This document shows, piece by piece, positions 52,718-61,107 of a stretch of DNA of 64,000 bases (the stretch's first letter is position 1; the number at the start of each line of letters is the position of its first letter). Source of the stretch: Sphingobacterium sp. UBA2700 (GTDB taxonomy: Bacteria; Bacteroidota; Bacteroidia; Sphingobacteriales; Sphingobacteriaceae); NCBI GenBank assembly GCA_002354335.1, contig DELI01000005.1:230385-294384 (forward strand). Reading direction: 5' to 3'. Both the position numbers and the translations under genes were made by a program. The notes beneath the pieces are model-generated. The model did no database searches, was not told the DNA's origin, and saw nothing but the letters and a program-made list of their open reading frames with translations.

Positions 52718-53186
52718 ACTAGTACTAAGTATTTAGTACTTAGTATTTAGACCTAGGGTTGGTATAGACTTTAGACCTTAGACGTTAGATTTCAGAGATT
52801 AGAGTATGGTGTTAGGAAGGAGAGTTTGTCTTGAACCAGGAAAGGAAGGATGCAAGGATTGGCGGGATGCTTTGTCTTGAACCAGAAAAAAAAGGATTTG
52901 AGGATTGGCAGGATTAGGTGGAAATGAAGGATTTTAGGTTTTGTAATGTTGGAGACGTTTAGTGAAACGTCTCTACGCATTGGCGTCCAATTGGCTTCTA
53001 TACAATTTTGGACTACATAGGCCGTAATCATGACGAACCGCGTTGAGACCTTTCACTAAACGTCTCCTATAAAAAATGCAATCGAACCCTTCATACGTCA
53101 CAATACCCGATTCTGCCAATCCTCAAATCCTTTCTTTCCTGGTTCAGACAATACTCTAATGTCTAAAATCTAATATCTAATATCTA
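52718..53186. repeat. Palindromic composite intergenic element, copy C (interrupted)
   Basis: The left arm 52718-52757 has TTAGTACTTAGTATTTAG words and TAGACCTA. A second arm pair joins TTAGACGTTAGATTTCAGAG near 52777-52806 with its counterpart near 53150-53186. Core half-units starting GAACCAGG or GAACCAG occur in tandem at 52833 and 52879 (46-base period). A single opposite half-unit ends CCTGGTTC at 53146. Unlike copies A and B, the halves are separated by about 200 bases holding a different inverted repeat. The gldB stop codon is in the right arm. No gene is seen in 52544-53183. Confidence 0.8.
52951..53067. mobile_element. MITE-like 117-base inverted-repeat insert nested in element C
   Basis: Termini GGAGACGTTTAGTGAAACGT (52951-52970) and its inverted copy ending CACTAAACGTCTCC (53067) form 23-base inverted repeats with one mismatch. 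The left terminus is itself a small palindrome (GAGACGTTT/AAACGTCTC). There is no coding capacity. It separates the two halves of the element-C core, so it looks like an insertion into it. Mobility is inferred from structure only. Confidence 0.55.
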
Positions 53187-54221
53187 CTCCCCCCCCTTAA
53201 ACTTAGAATCTTCCAGTATCTTCTGTGCATTTTCGGTATTGAACAGATCGAGCAATGTTTTTTCGGGATGCTTGCTCATATATTTTCTGACGATCTGCCA
53301 GCCGATATAGCTTCCTAGTTTTGGTGCAGACTCGTTATTGCTGCCTAGTTCTGGTGTGAATGGTGCTTCGGTAAAGTATTTCTGTGTTCGTAGGTAATCG
53401 GTATTGTAGAGGAGGTTTTCTTGCAGAAACCATTGCCATACATCTTTTTGATATTGCTGCGCCCAAGCCAGTTGTGCTGATGTGTAGCCAATTTTTAGGG
53501 AGTCGGGCGCTTCTGTCAATTGATCCATAGCGTATAATACCTTACCGTGATAGATCATCTGCTGAAGGGTGTTGACGTCGGCATCCCGAGCCGGGAGGAG
53601 TTCTTCGCGAATAACGGCTTCGATGATGCGGGGCGCGATATTTTCGGCGGTAAATCGGCGCGAAACATATAACGGGATGGAGCCTATAAGAGCCGGATAA
53701 AATGGCGAATCATGGCCTAGAAACATATCTAGTCCTACGCCAATATACTTTTCACCAATCGGGACCTGGACTTCAAAGCCCGAGAAAAAAGAAATGATGC
53801 GGGGCACTTCATATTGGGGAAAGTAATACTTGATATAGCGAAAGGCCTGTGTAAGCTCTTCCTCTTGTTTCTTTAAGTCGGGATATTTCTTTCCAATCGC
53901 TGCCGCAAGGTCAATGAAATCTTTTTTTTGGATTACCTCCTTCAAGACTTCCTGTAAATAAATAGAATCTCGCGGATCGCTGACCTTCAGCATATATTGC
54001 ATATAATCGGCATAGAAGGGATTGTATTTTTGCTGCCATGCCGTATTCTTTAACAGAATCTCGTTGGGCTTGAGGGCTGCGATCTCTCGATCGAATCGTT
54101 CAATCTTAATATCCACCGGAATAGAAGAGACATCAGGCTTTTCCTTTTTCGATTGACAGGATAGAATAAAAAAACAAAGAAACAGAATCGAAAATAGCTT
54201 GTTTAAAGTACGGCTCATCAA
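53184..54221 (-). CDS. gldB: Gliding motility lipoprotein GldB
   Basis: GldB is an essential lipoprotein of Bacteroidota gliding that also occurs in non-gliding relatives. The 345-residue protein has a lipoprotein signal ending FFILSC (Cys22). Family landmarks are IKIERFDREIAALKP near residue 40, FSGFEVQVPIGEKYIGVGLDMFLGHDSPFYP (in two parts) near 140-175, and PELGSNNESAPKLGSYIGWQIVRKYM split near 290-315. The stop TAG is in the repeat arm. It is divergent from nadE, an arrangement I recall near gldB in other Bacteroidota. Confidence 0.87.
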   Translation of the reverse strand: MMSRTLNKLFSILFLCFFILSCQSKKEKPDVSSIPVDIKIERFDREIAALKPNEILLKNTAWQQKYNPFYADYMQYMLKVSDPRDSIYLQEVLKEVIQKKDFIDLAAAIGKKYPDLKKQEEELTQAFRYIKYYFPQYEVPRIISFFSGFEVQVPIGEKYIGVGLDMFLGHDSPFYPALIGSIPLYVSRRFTAENIAPRIIEAVIREELLPARDADVNTLQQMIYHGKVLYAMDQLTEAPDSLKIGYTSAQLAWAQQYQKDVWQWFLQENLLYNTDYLRTQKYFTEAPFTPELGSNNESAPKLGSYIGWQIVRKYMSKHPEKTLLDLFNTENAQKILEDSKFKGGE

Positions 54222-54240
54222 GTTATACGCTAGTGATACA

Positions 54241-54248
54241 CAAAATTA
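54241..54248 (-). promoter_or_regulatory. Candidate -7 element for gldB
   Basis: Read leftward TAATTTTG, a TAnnTTTG match, 19 bases before the gldB ATG, within the 56-base divergent gap to nadE. Confidence 0.4.
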
Positions 54249-54277
54249 ATTAGTAAATTTACAATAAATTCAGCCAC

Positions 54278-55915
54278 ATGAAAATTGCGTTAGCACAACT
54301 TAACTACCATATCGGAAATTTTGAAGCGAATAACCAAAAAATAATTCAAGCAATACAGACAGCAAAGTCTGCTGGGGCAGATTTAGTTGTTTTTGCAGAA
54401 TTAGCAATTGGAGGATATCCCGCTAAGGATTTATTACGAAACAGCTCCTTCATAGCCCAATGTGAGCAGAGCATTGCAGCCGTTGCCCAAGCCTGCCAGG
54501 GTGTTGCCTGTATCATCGGTGCGCCTATTCGAAATCAGGATGGTGAAGGCAAAGCGCTATACAACGCCGCTTTACTTCTGGAGGACGGTAAAGTTTCGCA
54601 AACTGTAAAGAAGAGTTTATTGCCGGACTATGATGTATTCGACGAATACCGCTATTTCGAGCCTAACAAGCAAGTGAATTGCATCCCTTTTCGTGGCAAA
54701 ACCATCGCTTTAACGGTCTGCGAAGACCTTTGGGATGATGACGGGCCGAATTCCTATGTTGGCGACATCATGCTGGAGCTGGCGAAGGAAAATCCAGATT
54801 TAATAATCAATATTGCGGCTTCACCATTCTCCTATACACACTTTGACAGCCGCAAAAATGTTTTGAGCCGCAATGTGATCAAAGCGAATGCCCCTCTAGT
54901 CTATGTTAATCAGGTCGGTGCTCATGCTGATATTATTTTCGATGGCCGATCGCTTGTTTTCAATAGAAAAGCAGAGATTATTGAAGAATTAAATGCCTTT
55001 GATGAGGATCTACAATTTGTTGAACTTGACAAGGATTTAACCGCAGAGCGCAAGATTGCTCCTTCCACGAAGAGTGAAATTGCGCTGATACACGATGCTC
55101 TAATCCTGGGGCTCCGGGATTATTTCAAAAAATCAGGATTCAAAAAAGCGGTTTTAGGACTTTCGGGAGGTTTAGATTCGGCATTAGTAGCAGCGCTGGC
55201 ATGCGAAGCAATAGGCGCTGAGAACGTTTTAAGCGTGTTGATGCCTTCGATTTATTCCAGCGATCACTCGTTGAAAGATGCATTAGATCTTGTGGAGAAT
55301 ACCGGATGTGCGCATCAAATTGTGCCGATTAAAGATATTGCAAATGCTTTTGAAACTGGCTTAGCAAATACCTTTGCCGGAAAAGCGCCCGATACGACTG
55401 AGGAGAATATCCAAGCCAGAGCGAGGGGTACCATTCTGATGGCTATTTCCAATAAGTTCGGAAATATCTTGCTCAACACATCCAACAAAAGTGAAGCTGC
55501 TGTAGGCTACGGAACTTTATATGGCGATATGGCCGGTTCTATCAGCGTTATTGGAGATGTGTATAAAACACAGGCCTATCAATTGGCGAACTACATCAAC
55601 AGAGATAGAGAGATTATTCCAATCAATACGATTGTTAAACCGCCATCCGCGGAGTTAAGACCTGATCAGAAAGATTCGGACTCCCTGCCGCCATATGATA
55701 TCCTGGACGCCATTTTATTTCAGCTGATTGAAATGGAAAAACCAGCCAGCGAGCTAGTGAAACTGGGTTTCGAGGAAGCATTGGTGCAACGCATATCCAA
55801 GTTATTGAATAATGCAGAGTTCAAACGTTTTCAAGCTCCCCCGATCCTGCGCGTAAGCCCTAAGGCTTTTGGATCAGGTAGAGCCATGCCCTTGGTCGCA
55901 AAATATCCTTTTTAA
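54278..55915 (+). CDS. nadE: Glutamine-dependent NAD+ synthase
   Basis: NadE amidates nicotinic acid adenine dinucleotide to NAD+ using ammonia from glutamine. The 545-residue bifunctional form has an N-terminal nitrilase-type glutaminase with Glu41 (FAELAIGGYPAKD), a Lys in VKKSLLPDYDVFDE near 113 and a Cys in LTVCEDLWDDDGP near 149. The C-terminal synthetase domain from about residue 265 has the PP-loop AVLGLSGGLDSALVAALA. GNILLNTSNKSEAAVGYGTLYGD, in two parts, and PPSAELRPDQKDSDSLPPYD complete it. Confidence 0.95.
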   Translation: MKIALAQLNYHIGNFEANNQKIIQAIQTAKSAGADLVVFAELAIGGYPAKDLLRNSSFIAQCEQSIAAVAQACQGVACIIGAPIRNQDGEGKALYNAALLLEDGKVSQTVKKSLLPDYDVFDEYRYFEPNKQVNCIPFRGKTIALTVCEDLWDDDGPNSYVGDIMLELAKENPDLIINIAASPFSYTHFDSRKNVLSRNVIKANAPLVYVNQVGAHADIIFDGRSLVFNRKAEIIEELNAFDEDLQFVELDKDLTAERKIAPSTKSEIALIHDALILGLRDYFKKSGFKKAVLGLSGGLDSALVAALACEAIGAENVLSVLMPSIYSSDHSLKDALDLVENTGCAHQIVPIKDIANAFETGLANTFAGKAPDTTEENIQARARGTILMAISNKFGNILLNTSNKSEAAVGYGTLYGDMAGSISVIGDVYKTQAYQLANYINRDREIIPINTIVKPPSAELRPDQKDSDSLPPYDILDAILFQLIEMEKPASELVKLGFEEALVQRISKLLNNAEFKRFQAPPILRVSPKAFGSGRAMPLVAKYPF

Positions 55916-55969
55916 CAAAAGGCTTTAAACCTTTGAGGTCTAGCATAGTCAAATAAAAAAATTAGAGTT

Positions 55970-56536
55970 ATGAAATCGCTTTTGTCTATATTCATTGCCG
56001 CGGCCGCTTTATTTTTAGCGTCCTGTTCATCCTATAAGTACAATACGACGAGGGTGCAAAATTTAGATTTCTCACAGTATAAAACCTATGGTTGGTTGCC
56101 TCCTGTGGATTCCCTTTCAAAGAATTATTTTACGAATGATATTTCACGTAGCAACATTATATCGACCGCTAATAAGCAGATTGAAGCACGTGGACTGACC
56201 TATTCTAAAGAAAACCCAGATATTCTATTTCGTTACGTGACGATTGTAAATAACAAAAGCCGTATGGTCTACAGTCCAAGTTACGGTTGGGGTGGCCCAT
56301 GGGGCATGTATCGTCCTTGGGGTTGGGGCTGGGGATGGTATGGCGGTGGTCCTTCCTACCCTGTTGGAAAAGAGAAATTCCGCTACTCACATGTCATCAT
56401 TGAAGCCGTAGATCGTAAAACAAACTCGGTGGTATGGCAAGCGAGAGGTTCTGGTGAGATTAGAACACCGGAGAAAGCTATAAATAACCTTCCAAAGGTT
56501 GTCGAAGGTATCTTCAAAGAATATCCTTTGAAGTAA
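55970..56536 (+). CDS. DUF4136 lipoprotein with a Trp/Gly-rich loop
   Basis: Lipoprotein of 188 residues; signal MKSLLSIFIAAAALFLASC, Cys19. The DUF4136 fold is recognised from DFSQYKTYGWLPP, ISTANKQIEARGLTYSKENPD near residues 60-85 and VIIEAVDRKTNSVVWQARGSGE near 140-160. Between them lies a flexible Trp/Gly/Pro-rich loop (residues about 103-127, YGWGGPWGMYRPWGWGWGW). Function of the family is unknown. It follows nadE by 54 bases. Confidence 0.83.
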   Translation: MKSLLSIFIAAAALFLASCSSYKYNTTRVQNLDFSQYKTYGWLPPVDSLSKNYFTNDISRSNIISTANKQIEARGLTYSKENPDILFRYVTIVNNKSRMVYSPSYGWGGPWGMYRPWGWGWGWYGGGPSYPVGKEKFRYSHVIIEAVDRKTNSVVWQARGSGEIRTPEKAINNLPKVVEGIFKEYPLK

Positions 56537-56566
56537 CAACGGTATTTTTTAGATTTTTTACAAAAG

Positions 56567-56605
56567 AAAAGGGGCAATCCGTATGGAATGCCCTTTTATA
56601 TTTTT
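56567..56605. terminator. Terminator hairpin between the DUF4136 and GntR genes
   Basis: Arms AAAAGGGGCAATCC (56567-56580) and GGAATGCCCTTTT (56585-56597) with a GTAT loop and minor mismatches, followed by ATATTTTT. The preceding AAAA tract makes it possibly usable from the convergent GntR gene too. Confidence 0.75.
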
Positions 56606-56620
56606 GCTACATTTCGAACC

Positions 56621-57703
56621 TTAAATGGAAGGTCGCTGATTAAGATAAAACGGCACTTCGACATGATCTTTAGACTTGTTGATAATCAGCTCGGCGGCCA
56701 TTTTCCCCATCATTTCAAAATCAGTAGAAATCGTAGTGATGCCGTTGAGGATAAACTTCTTCAGCGGAGTCTCGTTATAGGAAATCACCCCCACATCTTG
56801 GCCTATGTGCAGCTTTTTATTGATAATCTTATCCAACAGTTTAACCAAATCATCTTCTGCGATATTGATATAGCAGGTTCCCACAGAAATACGCTCCTTA
56901 TCCAGCTCGCTAACGAGGGAATGGTTAAATGCATACTGCTGGGCAAACTTATAGAATCCTTTAATGATAGCTTTCGGATAATCGCTGTTATCGGGGAATA
57001 TTAATTTGATTGTCGCATATTTAGCCAATGCCGGCAATGCTTCTTCCAAGGCGCAATAAATATCCTTTTCGTAGTTTTCATAAACCGCAGCAAACTCGCC
57101 TTGTATATCTTCGATATACTTTCCTAACAGCACGAGTTTTTCTCTGGGAATGTATTTATTGATGATCTCAGACGCCTGATCCCTACCCTCTTTAAAATGC
57201 GGAAAAAGGACATAATAATCGTAGGTCTTCGTTAAATTTCCCAACAGCGTCCTTAAGTAAGTGATGTCGCTGTTATAGACAAATAAATCGAGTGCGGCTT
57301 CATCTGCCAGTTCATGCGCAAATGAATCGTAGACAATTTTTTTATGTGCGCTCAATTTATTCAACAACATGGCAATCTTTGCACGTTGCTTCACGTCGGT
57401 CGTCGCCACATAATACCCTTTGCCGGGTATAGAGGCAATAACATCGGAATTTTTTAAAAACTTATAGGCTTTTTCGACGGTATCACGAGAGATATCGACA
57501 TAGACGCTGAGCTCATTGATCGATGGTAACATATCGTCCTTCTCTAGGGTTCCATTCTTCACGGCATCGATGATCGCAGATGCGAGCTGCTGATATTTCG
57601 GAGTCGCCGAAAAATCACTTATTTGAATGGTTTTCAGAAAGTCTGTCACCTTACTGGTCATAGGGTCGGCATTATAATAAGTTAAGTTCTCTTTATGTTG
57701 CAT
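56621..57703 (-). CDS. GntR-family regulator with a periplasmic-binding-protein-like effector domain
   Basis: Transcriptional regulator of 360 residues. The N-terminal GntR winged helix is at about 20-95 (YQQLASAIIDAVKNGTLEKD, LPSINELSVYVDISRDTVEK, SIPGKGYYVATTD). The remaining 250 residues resemble a LacI/periplasmic-binding-type sensing domain (KIAMLLNKLSAHKKIVYDSF, VGVISYNETPLKKFILNGIT, MGKMAAELIIN). GntR DNA-binding domains fused to LacI-type sensors usually govern sugar catabolism in Bacteroidota. No sugar operon is adjacent; the nearest same-strand genes are PAP2 and DyP upstream. Confidence 0.85.
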   Translation of the reverse strand: MQHKENLTYYNADPMTSKVTDFLKTIQISDFSATPKYQQLASAIIDAVKNGTLEKDDMLPSINELSVYVDISRDTVEKAYKFLKNSDVIASIPGKGYYVATTDVKQRAKIAMLLNKLSAHKKIVYDSFAHELADEAALDLFVYNSDITYLRTLLGNLTKTYDYYVLFPHFKEGRDQASEIINKYIPREKLVLLGKYIEDIQGEFAAVYENYEKDIYCALEEALPALAKYATIKLIFPDNSDYPKAIIKGFYKFAQQYAFNHSLVSELDKERISVGTCYINIAEDDLVKLLDKIINKKLHIGQDVGVISYNETPLKKFILNGITTISTDFEMMGKMAAELIINKSKDHVEVPFYLNQRPSI

Positions 57704-57821
57704 TCTAATATAGATAAAATACTTTACTTAGAGACTATTTTTGAGGAATAGCCAGCATAGGAAACCTAAAAATAAGTTATGCCATTTGTTAATCTATCCT
57801 GCGCTTACATGCGATGGCTAT

Positions 57822-58586
57822 TTAGAATACCTTCGCTAGGTGTATCCCCAGGGCATGATCCTGATAATACGGACTGATTAAGGTCGTTGAATTATGATCC
57901 TTCTTATGAAACCATTGTGATGTCATGGGATAGGTCCAATAAGCAAGTTCCGTAGATAGAATTCCTATTCCGGCGCCAGCTACCACATCGCCAACCCAGT
58001 GTCTATCGTTAAATATTCTATAGATGCCCGTGGCTGCTGCCAAAGGATAGCCGGAAATACTGAGCCAAAAATTGCTGTCTTTATATTCATGGAAGAGAAA
58101 CTGTGCGGATGAGAAGGCTGTCGCGGTATGTCCCGATGGAAATGATCTTGTATTCGATCCGTCAGGCCGTATCTCTCCGACCCACCTTTTTGTTGGAATC
58201 ACCATTGCGCCCATATAGACTTGAGATGTGAGGTAGATAATCGTTCGATCTTTGAGATTATGCTTCCCTTTAACGCCAAATAAGTTCAGTCCATAAACAG
58301 CTGCTGCAGGAGCGTATTGCATGTAATTATCAATAACAGCACCCACCGTGATATGCTCTCTCGTTTCGTAGCGCGTGGAGCTATTTAGTTCTTTTAAACT
58401 GGGACTGATCAAACTGGCAACCCCGTATCCAATAAAAACAGTACGGATAATTAGCTTCTCGTATTTGAAATGATAGGCGGGATCATCGAGTAGTATTCTA
58501 CTGGAGTCTACAGGGTCTACTATTTGCGCCTGAACATGACAAACTTTAAGTAAGATCAGCAGGCAGAAGAATACAATTCGCGGCAT
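57822..58586 (-). CDS. PAP2-family phosphatase
   Basis: Membrane-associated phosphatase of 254 residues with a signal peptide (IVFFCLLILLKVCHVQAQ) and several hydrophobic helices. All three PAP2 motifs are present: K-x6-RP in KRWVGEIRP, FPSGHTATAF and R-x5-H-x3-D in YRIFNDRHWVGDVVAG. The likely substrates are lipid phosphates such as undecaprenyl or phosphatidyl diphosphates, but the type is not resolved. It lies 124 bases downstream of the DyP gene on the same strand. Confidence 0.87.
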   Translation of the reverse strand: MPRIVFFCLLILLKVCHVQAQIVDPVDSSRILLDDPAYHFKYEKLIIRTVFIGYGVASLISPSLKELNSSTRYETREHITVGAVIDNYMQYAPAAAVYGLNLFGVKGKHNLKDRTIIYLTSQVYMGAMVIPTKRWVGEIRPDGSNTRSFPSGHTATAFSSAQFLFHEYKDSNFWLSISGYPLAAATGIYRIFNDRHWVGDVVAGAGIGILSTELAYWTYPMTSQWFHKKDHNSTTLISPYYQDHALGIHLAKVF

Positions 58587-58709
58587 GATGTTGTTTTTCT
58601 AACAGCAATTAACGCAATTATTTGATAAAATACATGCAAACAAAAGTTAAAGATTTTAACACTTGTAGCGATTGATCAAGTTGTGTTGTTCGTATTAAGG
58701 AAGATAGGA

Positions 58710-59663
58710 TTATCCTGAAAATTGATCTAACATTTCTAAGGAAGGAACGAAGAACAACGTTCCGGTCTTCGCGGTACTGAAGTCTAGTATTCGATCGTAA
58801 TTTCCGGCAGGATTTCCGACAAACATATTCTTCAACATCTTTTCTACTGTCGTGAATGTACTGGCATAACAGATAAAATAGGTGCCCATCTCGTTGGAAC
58901 TCACCGTACCGAAAGGCATATTATCTCTCACGATTTTAAAGTCATCACCAACATTCGCCAGCGCGCTATGTGAGTTAGCAGGTTTCTCCTCATCGCTCAT
59001 CTCGATATCCATATCCTTCGAGCGGCCGATAACTTTCTCCTGCTCAGCAATTGGGAGAGCATTCCAGGCGGTCAGATCATGTACATATTTTTGAACAAAC
59101 AGATAACTACCTCCTTTATACGCCGGATCTTCATCTGAAACAATGGCAAAGTAATCCCGATCGGCGCCATGTGGATTCTCCGTACCGTCTACAAACCCAA
59201 GAATCGAACGACTATCCCAATAGCGGAAGCCTTGCACTTCAACGATGCAGTCTGCAAAGTCATTCATAAAAGAACTGATGGTACTCGCCATATCATAAGC
59301 CAGACTCTTCTCGTCAGCGCGAATGTGAAAATGAAAATCAGCAGGCGTAGATACCGCTACATGCTTATCGCCCGCTATAGCCTCGAAATTCTTTAGCTCC
59401 TTAGGAAGGGGATTCGGTAAATCTAAACTTTGCCAAGCATCATGACCTATCCCAAAAACCACGCTAGCCTTCGCATTGGGAAAGCGATCCAATGCAGAGT
59501 TATTTAGGTTGATCACCAAAGCACAGATACGCTGAAACTTCTTTTTAATTTCAGGAACTGCTAAGGATGAACGCATTTTCCAGACTAGGAAAAAGGTATT
59601 GTTATTCGGATAATCAGTAACATTTTGTGCATGATGAGCACTGTAGGACTTGTTAACAGCCAT
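58710..59663 (-). CDS. DyP-type heme peroxidase
   Basis: Dye-decolourising peroxidase of 317 residues. The GxxDG signature with the catalytic Asp is in GFVDGTENPHG near residue 157. PAGNYDRILDFSTAKTGTLFFVPS near 285-310 and MPFGTVSSNEMGTYFICYA are also typical, and the distal Arg is expected in the latter region. There is no Tat or Sec signal, so it is cytosolic or carried by an encapsulin, though none is seen here. It lies 78 bases downstream of eboF on the same strand and could be read from the ebo transcript. Confidence 0.88.
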   Translation of the reverse strand: MAVNKSYSAHHAQNVTDYPNNNTFFLVWKMRSSLAVPEIKKKFQRICALVINLNNSALDRFPNAKASVVFGIGHDAWQSLDLPNPLPKELKNFEAIAGDKHVAVSTPADFHFHIRADEKSLAYDMASTISSFMNDFADCIVEVQGFRYWDSRSILGFVDGTENPHGADRDYFAIVSDEDPAYKGGSYLFVQKYVHDLTAWNALPIAEQEKVIGRSKDMDIEMSDEEKPANSHSALANVGDDFKIVRDNMPFGTVSSNEMGTYFICYASTFTTVEKMLKNMFVGNPAGNYDRILDFSTAKTGTLFFVPSLEMLDQFSG

Positions 59664-59741
59664 AGGGAATTCTTATTCTAAAAACCAATTACTTCAACAA
59701 CGAATAAACCGCATCAATGTTTTGATAGGAAGTTAAGTATC

Positions 59742-61100
59742 CTAATTATCCGTTTCGAATATTTTATTTAGAATAATCTCTTTTATTGCCGTAGGCTCCA
59801 AAGAGTCCTCGAACTTATCTTTACTGATCCATATGGGGTAATGTTGTCGCTCTACATCGACGATACCATGCGAGCCTTTTACCAGGTTGGCATCCAATGG
59901 AGTGATGTCTAATACCGCACGGAAACCAATCTTTTTCAATAGTAGCTTAAAGATTGCTCTGGATTTCGAGCTCATGAACATTTCGACCGGATCGTAGCCC
60001 GGCTTCTTATGTATATCGACCATACGTGCATAATCCGGAGCCTTCGCATCGTCCTCCCAGAAATAATAGGTGAACCATGCATTGCGCTTCGCTAGCACCA
60101 GTAAATCACCTGAACGCTCATGATCCATGCCATAGGCTTTCTGCTCTTCTTTATCCAACACTTTGTCCACGCCATCCAAATTAGATAGCAAGTTCTTAAC
60201 CTTCGTCTCTATAGCTTTCGTTTTACAGTAAACATGCGCAATCTGATGATCTGACACCGCGAAAGCGTCGGAAGCAGCGGCATCGAGCAACTCCAGACCT
60301 CGCTCAATACGTATTCCCAGGAGTCCCGCTTTGCGGAGGGCTCTATTGATATGGACTGGCTGATCCACTGCAGCGATTCCATATTCTGAAAGAATAACCA
60401 CTTCAATACCCCTACCTTCGAAAAACTCCACCAACTCTTTTACAAGGTTATCAATCTCCAGCAGTTCATTTTTTATCTGCTCTTGATCTGGTCCAAACTT
60501 CTGTAAGCAGTAATCGAGGTGAGGAAGATAAATTAAATTCAATGTCGGCTGATGCTTCTCTTCCACATACATGGCAGCATTGGCGATCCAACGTGAGGAT
60601 ACAATATTCGCATTGGGACCCCAGAAATTAAATAATGGGAATTTGCCAAACTTCTCTGTCAGCTCATCACGTAGGCTAGCTGGATAAGCGTAGCAGTCGG
60701 GCATCTTTCTGCCGTCTGCTAGGTAATTAGGCCGCGGTGTAACGGAATAATCCGCATCGTTGTACATATTGTACCACCAAAACATCTGGGCGCAAGTAAA
60801 GTCAGCATTACGCTTCTTCGCTGTTGTCCAAATACTCTCTGCCTGTACCAGTTTATTGGATTGCTTCCAGAACTGTATCTCCGAAGCCGAATGGTCGTAC
60901 CAGCCATTAGCCACTATTCCATGTTCGCTAGGCGTCGTGCCTGTTAAATATGTAGTCTGCGACGCAGTGGTTAATGCCGGCATCGGGGGTTTAATATCTC
61001 CTAAATGATTGCGCTTTACAAAAGCATTCAAAAAAGGCGTGTATTCGCCAAGTACCGACTGTGATAAACCAACTACATCTATTACGCAAACTCTATTCAT
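59742..61100 (-). CDS. eboF: EboF: alkaline-phosphatase/nucleotide pyrophosphatase-like protein of the ebo cluster
   Basis: A 452-residue type I phosphodiesterase/nucleotide pyrophosphatase family protein. The N-terminus CVIDVVGLSQ provides a metal Asp. The nucleophile loop is TTASQTTYLTGTTPSEHGIV near residues 45-63. Other metal ligands are expected in YLPHLDYCLQKFGPD near 195, ILSEYGI near 240 and LVKGSHGIVD near 410. There is no signal peptide. Eight bases separate it from eboE, and the order C-D-E-F is that of known ebo clusters. The family name is from memory; the substrate is unknown. Confidence 0.83.
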   Translation of the reverse strand: MNRVCVIDVVGLSQSVLGEYTPFLNAFVKRNHLGDIKPPMPALTTASQTTYLTGTTPSEHGIVANGWYDHSASEIQFWKQSNKLVQAESIWTTAKKRNADFTCAQMFWWYNMYNDADYSVTPRPNYLADGRKMPDCYAYPASLRDELTEKFGKFPLFNFWGPNANIVSSRWIANAAMYVEEKHQPTLNLIYLPHLDYCLQKFGPDQEQIKNELLEIDNLVKELVEFFEGRGIEVVILSEYGIAAVDQPVHINRALRKAGLLGIRIERGLELLDAAASDAFAVSDHQIAHVYCKTKAIETKVKNLLSNLDGVDKVLDKEEQKAYGMDHERSGDLLVLAKRNAWFTYYFWEDDAKAPDYARMVDIHKKPGYDPVEMFMSSKSRAIFKLLLKKIGFRAVLDITPLDANLVKGSHGIVDVERQHYPIWISKDKFEDSLEPTAIKEIILNKIFETDN

Positions 61101-61107
61101 TTCTATG

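Noticed and set aside
56588..57004. Plus-strand open frame of 138 codons antisense to the GntR regulator
   Set aside because: The GntR frame has clear domain motifs over the same bases; the antisense frame shows none.
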